DNA of 64,000 bases, taken from positions 63,252,501 to 63,316,500 of the forward strand of contig NC_084460.1 in assembly GCF_027409185.1 (NCBI RefSeq), given 5' to 3'. Shown in pieces: positions 24,798 through 35,650 of the stretch; the first letter of the stretch is position 1, and every line of letters begins with the position of its first letter. Under the pieces are notes generated by a model. The model did no database searches and had not been told where the DNA came from. It saw only the letters and a program-made list of their open reading frames with translations. The position numbers and the translations under genes are program-made. This DNA comes from Cynocephalus volans (taxonomy: Eukaryota > Chordata > Mammalia > Dermoptera > Cynocephalidae).

Positions 24798-24803
24798 TTT
24801 ATT
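24798..24803 (-). terminator. Possible AMER3 poly(A) signal
   Basis: AATAAA on the minus strand, about 2.55 kb past the stop codon. It is the first canonical hexamer I noticed in that direction; another occurs near 24499-24504. The true 3' end of the mRNA is unknown and could lie beyond either. Confidence 0.25.
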
Positions 24804-25799
24804 TCACATGGGAAAAACCTGCGGTGACCTCTACAGCCAAGTGTGAATGGGAGGGTTAGAAGTGACCAGAGTTCTGAAAAGGTCCAGCCAGGCCTCTTCC
24901 ACTCCCAGCAATGGGTGAGGAAACTGTCCCAGGGGCTGGCCCTGAAGTTCCCCTCTTTCCCCTTGGTGGGTCATGCTGAGGCCTGCAGAGTCCGGCTAGG
25001 CTGGCACACCTGGAACCCTCTCTCTGGGGAGGGCAGCCCGAGGGTGGGGTGCGGAGAAACAGATCACCTTGATGGAGTTAGGGGCTGAGGAAGTCACATC
25101 CTCCTCCTCTGTTCTCCCAGCAAGGTGCCTGGCAGCCGTTCCTGGGACCCTCAGCCCAGATGGCTAAATGAGAATCTGGGGTGCTAGGATTAAGTGCCCC
25201 ACAGGTGGGGAGCCACTGGCCAGGGTTTCCTCCCAGGTGGGCATGGCCCTGATTCCTTGTTAATGCTGCCTGCTGCTGAGTCATTGCAGACTCCTGGGTC
25301 CTGAAGCCCTTTGGCTCCCCCTCCTGACCCCAGGCCCCTGACCATGCCTGGACCATCTTAGTTCCCACCCTTCACAGTGCCTCCGGACCTGGCTGGGTTC
25401 TCTCCTATCACCAGGAGTCACTGTGTCACTACAAGGAAAGTCTCCCTGCCATAGGTAAGGAGTCTGGTTCTCAAGCCAGAGTCATGTTTAGACCTCAACT
25501 CTGTTTCTCTCCAAAAACAAGGCTCATTGTCAATGAGAAATCAGAAAACCACACGCAACCTTTCAATTTTTCATTCCTTCAGTGTTTACTGAGCACTTAC
25601 TCTGTCAGGCGCAGTACAAAGCCATAGGCTGTGACTGACTGAGGGCACCTACCCCAGGCTCGCAGCCTGCTGTGGGGAGCCATGTAGCTTGCACTGGAGG
25701 GTGCTCAGACATCTGGGGCCTGTAGAAGGAAGCAGTGAGGGCTGAGAGGGGTGATGGCTGTGGGAGCTCAGCAAGAAGTTCTGAAGCCTGCTGAAGAGC

Positions 25800-25985
25800 A
25801 GGGCCCTGAACACTAGCTGTGTGTCCGTGGGCAGGTCACATCCGCACTCTGTGCCTCAGTTTCTAGGTCTGAAAAATGAGGATAACAACTGCATTGGGGT
25901 TGGTGTAGGGATCCAGTGAGCTGATCTCTGTGTAACCTGCTCATAGCAAGGCTCAGAAATGCTTTCGTGATCCTAAGTGTAGGTC
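25800..25985 (+). repeat. MIR SINE relic
   Basis: Core MIR wording is visible in order: GTGTGTCCGTGGGCAGGTCAC, then CTCTGTGCCTCAGTTTC, then an AAAATGAGGATAACAA tract. Diverged and old, so it is not informative about lineage. Confidence 0.7.
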
Positions 25986-27356
25986 CTGGCACGTGGGGGT
26001 GGGGGCAGGTGTGACCTCACAGAAGGTCCCAGGTCTGGATGGGCCTAGCAGGAGTCTTGCTGCATATTTCTGACCCTACGACGTGCAGCCTGCGTCCTCA
26101 ATGAGCTGATGTGAATTGGGGCCACAGAGCATTTTCTAGCCTGAAGCCAAGCATAAGACAATCAGGAGAGGCAACAAGCCCGCAGCACCTTGTCAGACTG
26201 CAGCCCCATCTGGAGTTCCTTCCCCACCTTCTTCTCACCAGCAGAGCCAGCACACCTCACATGCCTCCCCGATGGAAGCTCTGCCTGAAAAGGGACTTCT
26301 CCAGCGGTCTGCCCACAACCTGACCTATCCCCTTTCCTATGCTGGCCTGTCCTCTAGAAACAATTTCATAGCTGCCTGTAGCGTCCCATCCTTTGCGTCT
26401 CACAGCAGCGTTTTGGCTGAGGTAGAATCTAATCCTAGAGAATGTGGAGGGGCCTTCTGTCCCTGCACCTGCTGACCTGACACTGGGCCAGACAGACACC
26501 TGCTTTCCTGAGGACACCAGCCGCCTTTTCCGTCATGGTTCTGAATGTTTGGGCACTGTGTATGTCACAGCCCCATTCGAAGGGGTCGGGGAACAGGGAT
26601 GCTGATAGAATGGAGGGACCGAGTCAAAGGCCTTTGCTATCTGCAGGCAGACAGCAGCACTGGGAAGAGTCAGTTGGCTTCTTCCCAAAGAGCATTTTGC
26701 CTTCCATGGCTTCTGTTAGAGAGTGTGAGTTGGGAAAAATTAGGGTTTGTTTGGATAATTTGTGGCAGAGAATCCAGCAGCACCCATCCACAAGGGCTGA
26801 CAGGGTCCAGCCAGCCCTGGCAGGGTTGCATAGTAACGCCGTGACATTGGTTGGTTGAGGGCTCTTGCCAAGATGGAGCTGGTTCCACTTCATGTTCCCC
26901 AGAAGAAGCCCTAAGCCCTCCACTATGCTGTGGCCGCCTGTCCTGGGGCCGACGGTAGGGTGGGGTGGGGCTGGTGGGCCCTCTTCAGCTCTGCCCCATC
27001 TGTCACCAGCCCTGAATCTTGGGCCTCATGCCCCTGCATACTCCGTGAAGGCATGCCGGCTGTCTCTACTTCCCATTTTCATTCCATCAGTTTCAAGCCT
27101 GGGCTCCTCTCTCCGACGTGCTGTAGGAGGAGCAGCTAGGTGTTTGCAGCTTTGAGCTGTCCTTGGCCCTGGGCTGCCTGAGCTGGTGGGTTCAGGCAGG
27201 GATGCCTCCATGTGAAAATACCCACACCGCTGCTTGCCTGAGTCCTGCCCCCTCCCCCAACACAGTCCTCACATTAGGGACAAAATGGAAATTTGGGTCC
27301 TAGGTTCTCCCGAATGTGGGCACAAAGATGCAGCTCCTGGTGAGTGTGAGCCCATC

Positions 27357-29963
27357 CTACAGGTGAGGCTCGGCCACGGCTGGCCTAGGTGCCCCCACTT
27401 CCAGCTGGCTGCAGAGTATGCCCTCATGGGCCAGGAGGCTGCAGCGGCATTCTGGAGCACTTGCAGAGGGGCACCTTTCCCGCTGGCTGTCTGAAGTGAG
27501 GCCTAGGATTTCTGGGAAGTGGTTCCCGGGGCTCTCATGGGCAGCAGGAGCCACGGGGGCCTCAGAGTCCAGCTGACCCATGTGTGTCGCCTGCTCCACA
27601 GCCCCTGTGCTGAACTGCAGGGGCTGATCCTCCATGGAAGCACAGGCCTGGGCACTTGGCCTGGTGGGGCCCACCCTGAGCCAGCTCAGGTCCAGGATTT
27701 GGTCTCGATATCTCTGATCCTGTGGGCTGGCTGGGGAGGGCCGGACATGGATGGTGGTCATTCTGGGGGAGCTGTTGGGCTGTTTCTGCTGCAGAATGTC
27801 AGGGCCCCTCGTCTGCCCAAAGAGTCCACTGCCTGTACCCTGCCTTGGAGACCATGTGGCCAGGGGCTGGCCATCTGGGAGGATCTGCAGGGCTGCCACG
27901 TGGGCCACACAGCCCATCAGCATGGGCTCTGCATCCAGAGTGCTTCCCCTGTGACCTGGCTTCCAGGGGCCTTGAAAACACCCCAGGTTCCCAGAAGGCC
28001 TGGCCTCCTTCTGGGAGCTGGGCCAGGCAGAAGGGTTTGGGGCCTTGTTTTTACTGGGATTGTCTGTTGTCTTGGAGGCTGTAGACCCCACAGAGAACAA
28101 GCCTTCAGGGTGGCCTTGTGTCCCTTCCTCCAGAGAGGGGTCCCAGGATGGCATGCTGGTCCCCCATGTGGCACCCCCTGGGACTTCACTTTCTCCAGCA
28201 AACAGGCCTTTGGCACCCGAGTGTGCCCACAGCTCCTGCCTGCTGGGTGCTGAGCACACTGTGGCCCTGCCTGCATCTGCTGCCCGGGCCCCCTTGTCCT
28301 CCAGCTTCTCTGCTGGCTCCCTGGGGACTCTCTGGGGGCTGGTTGGGGCTGCAGGCTCCCCTGGGACAGGGGCAGGGGTAGGGGTGGGGGCTGGTGGAGC
28401 ACGGGGCTCTGGGCCACGGCGGAGCCAGTTGACAATGCCCATGGTGATGGCGAGCTCAGTGTCGCAGAGCTTCAGCAGGCACTCCTTGCCTTTCCAGGAG
28501 CTCTGCAGGAAGCCCTGGCTGAGCAGGTCAGGGCCTGGTGCTGGCGCCAGGTTCTCCTCAGCCCCCACGTGGAAGCTGCACATAGACAGTGGTGTCCCCA
28601 GGGCTGGCCCTGACAGACTGTCAGACACACACAGGTCATCATCCAAGCTCGGGCCAACAGGGCCCTCACTGGGGTCATAGAAGAGCTCGTAGAGGGCGTC
28701 CCCACTGTAGCTGTCCCGGGGGAAGGTGGCTGCAGGTGTTCCTGGGCTCAGGGTCTCCTTTTTGTCCTCCTCAAGGCCTGGTGAGAAGGAGTCGTAGTAA
28801 CCCTCGTCACTCGTGGACACCGACTCTGGCTGCTCACTCTTGGGGGTGCCTGTGTCTATGGAGCTGGCTTTGGAGCTGCTGTGGGGGTCCCTGCAGGGGC
28901 ACAGGGGCAACTCAGCGAGCCCAGCAGCATCCATCCTGGGCTGGTCAGTGTCTGTCCCCTGGGGGCCCACCAGCCACTGGCCCAGCAGGGCACGCTGCTG
29001 CTGCCTCACTGAGCGGTTCACGCTGTCCCAGAACTTGCTGAAGTCCGATGCTTCATTCTGGGCAGGGGATGCCAGCTGCTCCACACTGCCCTGCAGGGGG
29101 CCCCTGGGAACCTTGCCCTCCAAGGCCTGAGATTCCTGGGCTGGGCTCTCCGGGCCCTCGTTCAGCTCCAGGGATGGCACTGAGCTCTCATCTGCAAAGA
29201 TCTCCCCGCAGCCTGTGAGTGAGTCGAAGCTCTTGAGCGAGGCCACATCTTCACACAGGGCTCTGCAGAGGTCAAAGGATGAATCAGGCAGGAGCTCGCT
29301 GTCAGACAGGTCCTGGTCCAGGCCATCCAGCCCCGGCCACTCGCCCAAGGGAAGAAAGGCTTTGCCTTGGCGCCCTTCAGCATCTGACAGGCCTACGGGG
29401 GAGGACAGACTCTTCCCCTTGGCTGCTAGAGAGGCCACATTCTCAGTCTTGTTTCTGCGAATGTGGAACAGGTTCCGAAAGCACTTCTTGGGCCGTTTCA
29501 GGGAAATCCTTTTTCTTGGGATGCTCTTGGCCACGGCTGGCACAAAAGGCATCTGGGGCACAAAGTGGCGGTAGTCTATCATGCGCTGGCCACCGGGGGA
29601 TCCCGGGAAGCTCGCGCTGCCCACCATCTGCCCTGTGGCAGCAGCCACCCTGCTGGGCCCGGGTAAACTGTCGTGGGTCTTGCTCTTCTGCACCAGCTTG
29701 AAGGTGGACCCACAGATGACTGTGGGTCCCACCTCGGGGTCCGGCAGCTCTGCCCCCTTGTTGGGGGATCTGTCATATCCTTGAGTCCTGGGACTGGCCT
29801 GGGCGGCCATCTTCTCATCATGGGGCCTCTGCTGCCCTCCCAGAGAAGCTGACCAGGGGTCTGCATCCTCCCTGGCTGAAGCAGTGGCTGCTGGGTCTGG
29901 GGGTTTCTCATGGGAAATCTGCAGGCTGGATTTGATGAAAGTCTTTCCTCTCTTCAGCTCCAT
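27357..29963 (-). CDS. AMER3: AMER3 (FAM123C), APC membrane recruitment protein 3, complete coding exon
   Basis: An 868-codon reading frame closes with TAG and lies in a single exon, as in other mammals (human protein about 861 aa). I recognise it from the AMER3 N-terminus (MELKRGKTFIKSSLQ) and C-terminus (AVAEPHL). Family knowledge: AMER proteins bind the armadillo repeats of APC, associate with the plasma membrane and modulate Wnt/beta-catenin signalling; AMER1 and AMER2 bind PtdIns(4,5)P2. Visible parts: a strongly basic block at residues 145-172 (lysine/arginine-rich, around KRPKKCFRNLFHIRR), a likely lipid-binding patch; an acidic stretch with LCEDVASLKSFDSL near 232-249; FWDSVNRSVRQQQ at 312-324; a conserved STSDEGYYDSFSPG at 383-396; DSYSGDALYELF at 417-428; and a hydrophobic/charged block WKGKECLLKLCDTELAITMG at 490-509. 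The remaining ~350 residues are proline/serine-rich and probably disordered. No signal peptide or membrane span is seen. The ATG is the first in the exon, 18 nt after the acceptor. There is no frameshift or internal stop, so it appears functional. Confidence 0.96.
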   Translation of the reverse strand: MELKRGKTFIKSSLQISHEKPPDPAATASAREDADPWSASLGGQQRPHDEKMAAQASPRTQGYDRSPNKGAELPDPEVGPTVICGSTFKLVQKSKTHDSLPGPSRVAAATGQMVGSASFPGSPGGQRMIDYRHFVPQMPFVPAVAKSIPRKRISLKRPKKCFRNLFHIRRNKTENVASLAAKGKSLSSPVGLSDAEGRQGKAFLPLGEWPGLDGLDQDLSDSELLPDSSFDLCRALCEDVASLKSFDSLTGCGEIFADESSVPSLELNEGPESPAQESQALEGKVPRGPLQGSVEQLASPAQNEASDFSKFWDSVNRSVRQQQRALLGQWLVGPQGTDTDQPRMDAAGLAELPLCPCRDPHSSSKASSIDTGTPKSEQPESVSTSDEGYYDSFSPGLEEDKKETLSPGTPAATFPRDSYSGDALYELFYDPSEGPVGPSLDDDLCVSDSLSGPALGTPLSMCSFHVGAEENLAPAPGPDLLSQGFLQSSWKGKECLLKLCDTELAITMGIVNWLRRGPEPRAPPAPTPTPAPVPGEPAAPTSPQRVPREPAEKLEDKGARAADAGRATVCSAPSRQELWAHSGAKGLFAGESEVPGGATWGTSMPSWDPSLEEGTQGHPEGLFSVGSTASKTTDNPSKNKAPNPSAWPSSQKEARPSGNLGCFQGPWKPGHRGSTLDAEPMLMGCVAHVAALQILPDGQPLATWSPRQGTGSGLFGQTRGPDILQQKQPNSSPRMTTIHVRPSPASPQDQRYRDQILDLSWLRVGPTRPSAQACASMEDQPLQFSTGAVEQATHMGQLDSEAPVAPAAHESPGNHFPEILGLTSDSQRERCPSASAPECRCSLLAHEGILCSQLEVGAPRPAVAEPHL

Positions 29964-29981
29964 GCTGTCAGTGCCCGGCCG

Positions 29982-29997
29982 CTGTGGAGGAAAGCAG
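29982..29997 (-). other. AMER3: Splice acceptor of the AMER3 coding exon
   Basis: Read on the minus strand, a pyrimidine-rich run (CTGCTTTCCTCCACAG) ends at 29982, so the coding exon begins at 29981 with CGGCCGGG and the ATG follows 18 nt later. A non-coding upstream exon joined just before the start codon matches the two-exon structure known for this gene. Confidence 0.85.
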
Positions 29998-30149
29998 GAG
30001 GCACTTAGTATCCAAGATTGGAGGGCCTGTGGGCTCCAGAGGGTTTCTGCCTGCCCCTGCTCACTCCTCAGCTCACTCAGTCCCAGCGGATCCTCCGTGG
30101 AGGTGCAGGAGAGAGAGAGATAGGAACAGCCCTACCCCACTCACCACTT

Positions 30150-30240
30150 CTGTTCTTTATAGGCAACCAATGCCCAGAGCAGTTAAGTCACCTGTCTAAA
30201 GGCACCCAGTGGGAACCAGAATAAGAGCTGAGTGGCCTGG
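30150..30240 (-). repeat. MIR-like relic in AMER3 intron
   Basis: Reversed MIR wording GCAGTTAAGTCACCTGTCTA followed by AAGGCACCCAGTGGGAACCA. Diverged. Confidence 0.5.
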
Positions 30241-32194
30241 TGACTATTGCATCCATAAGCTCTCAACTCATCCAAGCACCCTTTCATCCCATCTGGCCAA
30301 TTCAGAACCCATTCCCAGGCCCAGACTTTCCACCAACAGCACTCCAGTTCGTCCTCACCACATCCTTATGAGGGAGGCATCACATCCCTTCTGAGTGCAT
30401 GGAGCAGAGCATCCAATTAAGTCACCTCTTTCATGAACCCACACCTGCCTGCCTCCTGGGCCGGAGGCAGCTGGCCGCTGGTTGGAGCAAGAAGATATGC
30501 ACACTGCCCTCCAGGACTGTGCATCTGCTGGGGTAGGCAGGACCCATCTACAGGAAGGCCGCCAGGCAGGACATAGCCAAGCACTCCATGGTACATGCAG
30601 AGTGGAAAGGAGAGAGGATGTCACAGTGGGAGGTGAGCATGGGGCATGGGGCATGCAGCAGGCAGGCCAGGAAGGTAGAGCATCGTGGACAGGAGGGCAG
30701 GCAGCTGTCCCCTTTTGTGCCCATATCACTGATGAGTGTTGATGGCTGCAGTGCCATCCAGAGAGGATTTCTGATGCCCAGTCTGAGTTCAATGGGAAAG
30801 GGCACTGGGATCTGCCCTGGGTGTGGGAGTGGGGAAGGTGGTAGGTGTCATCCAGGTACAGCTGGGGCATCTGTCTTTATCCTGAGACCAGTGAAGAGCT
30901 AGGGCAGTGTGTCGATGAGCAGGTAGAAGCAGGGGCATTAATGAAGTTGGTGCTCTAGGATCACCAATCTGACATCTGAGTCGACTCGCAAGAGGCAGTC
31001 CAAACGGGCTGAGGATGGACAGTAAGGTGGATGGAGGCCATGGAAGATAAAGTTTTAGGGTCCTCCAAAAGAAGAAACACCAAGATTCAGCAAACTGCCG
31101 GAAGAAAGAGAAGCAGGTGGGGAGTCCTAAATGCTGAGGCCTGGGAAGATGCCAGGTGGGGAAAGTCAAAGAAGGGAGGGGCAGGCCAGGCACTGGGAGA
31201 AGGCAGGGGAGGGGACTGTGCTGGGAGCTGGCTTCAGGGAAAGGAGCAAGGGTCTAATTTTAAACATGCTGTTATGGGGGTAAGTTTGGAGACCCCCAAG
31301 ACCCCAGGAAGTGAGGGCAAAGCCAAAGAGCACAATCTGAGAACCTCCCTGAGTTCTTGCTCACCACATCTTCATGGGCCCCAGCTCAGGCCACTCTTTT
31401 CTCCTGAAACATACTCTGTCTGCCACTGTCCCTCTCTTCCCCCTTAGCAGTGAGTGGCCTGAGAGTTGGTCCTCTATCTGTCTGGCTGGGAGAGATTGCA
31501 GGAGAGAGATGTGGTAGATTCCATTGACTCTGCATAAAGACTGCTCACAGGCAGCCCTTGAATGCAGCCCCCCAGATCCCAACCTGGGGAGGGAGTGCAG
31601 CACCCACGAAAGCAAGTGGCCTCGCAGCTCGAGTCAATGCCAGAGACTCTGAAATGCTCCCACATGGGGGCACATTGGGCAGAGGGGCAGCCTCACAGCC
31701 CAGCTGGCATGTTGAAGCAAAAAAGACAAGAAGTGGTGGCAGAGCTGGCATTGCAGGGGCTCACAGGGGCAAGCTGACCAACCTCCATCTGCTCCCACCC
31801 GTGGGCAGCACTTCCTTCCCTCAGAGGGGTGCCTGGGACTTTTGGCCAGAAAGTAAGAGAAGGAGCAGGCGCTGTGCCAAGCAGAGCTGCAGAACCTGGG
31901 CTTGGCTCTGTCTGCCTCTCAGCTTTTGGTGGTGGCACCCTGGACAGGAGACAGTGTCACAAGCTGCTGTGCTGGCTCTTTCACCTCCTGACAAATGGCG
32001 TGTGCCCCAGCCTTTCCCCCCTGCACCTGCAGACTCCATTTCCACTCCACGCAGTCCTTCACAGCCTAGATAAGGCCTCCTCCGGTTCTGATGGGCTTCT
32101 CTGCACACAGCACAGTGCTTACTAGCCAGGCTCTGGTGTCAGGTGACCAAGACTGTGTCTTGGTTACACCCACCTAATCAGGCAGAGGGCTTGG

Positions 32195-32340
32195 CCCATA
32201 ATCTTATAAAGGACATACTATTGTAACTCTCATTTTATAAAGGATAAATTCAGGTTCGGAAAAGTCAATGGACTGACCCAGGTCACAGAGGTGGGAAGTG
32301 ACAGATCTGGGATCTGAACACAGGCCTGTCTGATTCAGAA
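32195..32340 (-). repeat. MIR relic in AMER3 intron
   Basis: Reversed MIR: CATTTTATAAAGGATAAATT, CCAGGTCACAGAGGTGGGAA, then GATCTGAACACAGGCCTGTC. Confidence 0.65.
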
Positions 32341-32399
32341 TCTGACATTTCATGAACCAACAGCTCAAACTGTCTTTTGTAGGAAATCTAAAAGTAGAA

Positions 32400-33060
32400 T
32401 AATAAATGTGTTTTGTGAGGAATTTTGGTAGGTACAATGAAAGTGAAGATTAAAAACAACACAGGTAGCTCATACAAATTTAGAAAAATTATAGTTGAAG
32501 GTGATATAATTTCTATGGCAAGAAATTTTGGAAATACTCATTATAAGATCTCTGTTTCTCTTATCCTTTTCTATGTTGTGGAAAAATCTTTTGATTACCA
32601 TGCTTTTGGAAATAACATCAGCCAAGCACAACAAGGATTATTTTACTGGGTGCAGAATTTTGCAACTGCAAGAACTAAGATGGTTTATTTGATACAGATC
32701 CCTATAAATAAAACTACCAGTTTCTCAGTTCCTGGAACAGTCGACTGATTTAAAATTGTGAACAGTTGGAAATTTTGCTCCACTCTGAACTTGCAAAATG
32801 GTCCTTCAAAATAGCTGTTATTGCTATAGACACTGGACTCAGTGTCACCAATATTGCCAACCCTGCTTTCTGAGTTTATTTAGCACTTTGCACATAGATA
32901 GGACAACAAGCACTAAGGTACAGAATGGTGAACCAGAGACTTATCAGTACTGGAGTAATCACATGAACTCTGGTCTGTGTTCAGTCCAGTCAGTTTTTAC
33001 ATTAAAATATTTTATCAGAGCACATCTCTTTGGAAGTGGCCTGAACATGACGTGGGTGGG
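32400..33060. other. AT-rich block in AMER3 intron, unassigned
   Basis: A sharp drop in GC within an otherwise GC-rich intron. A 107-codon plus-strand open frame (32425-32748) has no domain I recognise. It could be an old unnamed repeat or a non-coding element. Confidence 0.35.
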
Positions 33061-35059
33061 AACTCCCTCAGTGGTTGGAGCACCCACTGCCTAGCTGGAG
33101 GCAGGTTGAGCAGTCACCTCCCATGACAGCTCTCAGGGGCAGAATGGGATTTATTTGGACAGCCAGATGCTGGCACTGTCTTTGCTTGAGGGCAGAGGCC
33201 AAGTGTGTCCAGGTTCTCAGCTGCAAAAATGCACAGTCTGCTTTGAACCCTGTGGCTAACGACCCGTCAGTGAACACCCAGCATGAAATATGACAGGTCC
33301 TCCTCCACCTTGCACCATATATCTTTCCAAAGGACAAAGCAGACCCATCCCTCCTCCACTTTCTTCTCTACAGTGCTCAGCGACCACCAATTGTTCATTC
33401 TGGTCTTGGTCTTGCTCCCAACAAGAATGAAAATTCTTTAAGGTCCAGGACTCCAACTGTAGTAGACTGTGAGCGCTTACTTATTTAAATAAAATATTTT
33501 GTATTTGACACATCTTAACCATATATTTACATCTAGGTTCCCTAAATAGGATGCTGGGCCTGAAATTTTTAATTTTATGAACACAATTTTTCTGCATCAT
33601 TTTCTAAGATAGTTATCAGAGACATCAAGTCCCTGAGCTTAGTCTCTCATCTCTGAGATGAACTTGCAAATTCCATGAGAACAGGGACCACACAGTGTAT
33701 TTACTCAATGAATTCTCTTTCAGGGATGTGATATTTCAACCAAAGCCTAGAAGACAGCAGAAGACAAATAGGCAAAAAACATGGAAAGCATATTCCCTGC
33801 AGAAAGGCCCTGAGGAACAAGGGAGGGAGAATATTTAAGAATCTGAAAGTGGCCCAAGTGGGCAGAGCAGCAAGCCAGGGGACAAGGCAGGGAGATCAGC
33901 CAGGCAGACCACACCTGGCCTGAACTCTCAGGGAGTGCCTTGGCCATGGGGAGCCAGCCATCAAGGACATGGGCCAATTTTCAACTTTCACGGATGACTA
34001 CAACTGCCGGTTAAAATAGGGGCAAGGGCAGAGGAAAGGAGATGGGTTAAGAGCCAGAGCAGGGTCCGGCAGACAGGGAGCAGAGACTCCTATGTCTGTG
34101 CACCTCCCATCTCAGTGCCATCTTAGACACTCAGGGTGTAGACTTATTGCAGATGGAGCAAGTGAAGTCATTCTACCAGCTGCCTTTCTACATGATGAGT
34201 AATTTTGGCTCAGCTGCCTAGGATTTTCTTTTTGCTTTGAGAGGGTAATTCTGTGCTTTTCTTTCCTTTTTAACATGAAAATGACTGGGTGTTTGATTTC
34301 ATGGAGCAAAAGAAAAACCCTGGAGGAACACACATGTAACAGAAACGTTTTGAGACATAAAATGTTTGGTAATAGTTTGGGTATTTTCTATGCCTTCTCC
34401 TGTCCTGCCAGCAATATCCAAAAAAAAGTCACAGTAGTGAAATACAAAGAGGTGTATGGTGATAAGAAAGCGAAGGCCTAGGAGGGGAGCACCGCCCAGG
34501 AACTTTCTGGAAATTGCGGTGGGAGGTGGGAGTGGAGGTTGTGGGGCAATAGTTTATCTCTGTAGCAGACTGCCTTGTCATCCCGTGGATGGAGTGAAGG
34601 CCATTGTGGGAAGAGAAACCTCGCGTGTTGAGGGGTGGGGGTGGGGTAGTAAATAAAACAGAAATAGCATCTGCGGTGAGAGCATCACCAAGCTACCCCA
34701 CCCCCACGTTGGGGAGACAAAGGGCCCTTTGGGGAGCGAATGTCCTGGTCCACCTCCTCTGAGGGAGCCTCTGGGCGTTCCTGGCCTGCCCAGCGGAGAG
34801 AAGACGGGCCTCCACAGCCCCGCGTCCTCGGGCGGAGGGTTCTCTCCAACCTAGTCTAGACCTAAAACGGTCACCGCCCCCAGGCCCCACACGGTGAGCT
34901 CTGGGAACCGTGGGCAGGAGAGGGTGCCGACCCTGGTTTTTTCACTCAGCCTGTCTATCGCACCAGCGGAAGCACAAACATTCCCAAATCATCGCCCTTC
35001 TCCCCAAATCCACATACGTGTAGCAGGGACCGACGCAGCCTCTTGGGGCACTGGCGACT
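33061..35059. other. Remaining proximal intron, no feature seen
   Basis: No exon or named repeat is supported. GC content rises steadily toward the CpG island from about 34.5 kb. Confidence 0.4.
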
Positions 35060-35650
35060 TACCCCAGGAGACCGGGAGTGTCGCAGGGCGCGGCCGCGAC
35101 AGGACCCGGCGCCGCGTTCAAGCCCGAGCCCCGCGCTCAGCACCACGGCCAGCTCCCCGCGCGGGCGCCGCGGCTGGGCTGGGAAGCGGAGCGTGCTCGC
35201 CCACCACCGCCGCTGGAGGGGCGCTGCGGCCGCGCGGCGCGGGCAGGCCCGGGTTAAGCCGCCGGAGGGCGGCGGGAGCGGCGGCGCGGGGCCGGGAGCC
35301 AGGCGGACGCCAGCGCAGTGGGGGCGCGGGAACGCGTGCCGGGCCCGGGGTGGGGGCTGCTCCGAGAGGGCCGCCGCCCGGACCGCTCTGCGTCTCTCTT
35401 TGTTTGTGTTTCTCCCCGCGTCTCTGTCTTCCCGCAGGGCTGCGGTTTTGCATCCCCCAGGCCCAGTCGTCTCCCCTCACCCCAGTCATCACTGCACCCC
35501 GGTCTTAGTCCCAACTCTTTGTAGCGCACAGGTGTGGGTGCCCCTCCCCCAGCAGCCCCGAGCACCTGGCCCGGCCGACCCCAGCCCTCCCGGAAGGGCT
35601 CGATCACCAGGAGCCCTGGCCAGGATTCGGGGCGGGCTTAGAAGAAAGGG
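35060..35650 (-). promoter_or_regulatory. AMER3: CpG island, probable AMER3 promoter and first exon
   Basis: Very GC-rich DNA with densely packed CpG dinucleotides, including NotI-like GCGGCCGC (35091-35098) and runs such as GGCGGCGGGAGCGGCGGCG. It stands out from the AT-rich, CpG-poor surroundings and lies 5 kb upstream of the coding exon with a donor at its edge. No TATA box is evident, as is usual for such promoters. The transcription start cannot be placed by eye. Confidence 0.75.
35061..35068 (-). other. AMER3: Candidate splice donor of AMER3 exon 1
   Basis: On the minus strand the sequence reads CTCCTGGG|GTAAGTCGC, a near-consensus donor at the low-coordinate edge of the CpG island. 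Exon 1 would end at 35063. A second donor-like GTAAGTACC (GT at 35765-35766) lies further upstream and could serve an alternative first exon, but its exon-side bases (CACACA) fit less well. Confidence 0.55.

Larger units (their letters stand above)
23900..27356 (-). other. AMER3 3' UTR and downstream flank, GC-moderate and repeat-poor
   Basis: No other coding region is supported here; the small open frames are scattered and carry no recognisable motif. The stretch is mostly single-copy-looking DNA with old MIR-like pieces (about 25800-25985, and weaker ones near 24700-24810 and 25565-25640). Part of it must be the AMER3 3' UTR, which in family members is long. Confidence 0.5.
29982..35062 (-). 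other. AMER3: AMER3 intron 1 (about 5.08 kb), inferred
   Basis: This is bounded by the acceptor next to the ATG and a strong donor in the CpG island (GTAAGTCGC read on minus). The size is similar to what I recall for the human intron. Unlike the flanks it has no L1, LTR or SINE that I recognise, only old MIR relics near 30.15 and 32.2 kb. An AT-rich stretch lies at 32.4-33.0 kb. Expression data would be needed to confirm the donor. Confidence 0.65.

Noticed and set aside
27519..29701. Plus-strand ORFs of up to 244 codons opposite AMER3
   Set aside because: Shadows of a GC-rich coding exon on the other strand; they overlap in several frames and contain no domain.
32425..32748. 107-codon ORF in the AMER3 intron as a new small gene
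   Set aside because: AT-rich, no recognisable domain, no promoter or splice context; kept only as an unexplained composition anomaly.
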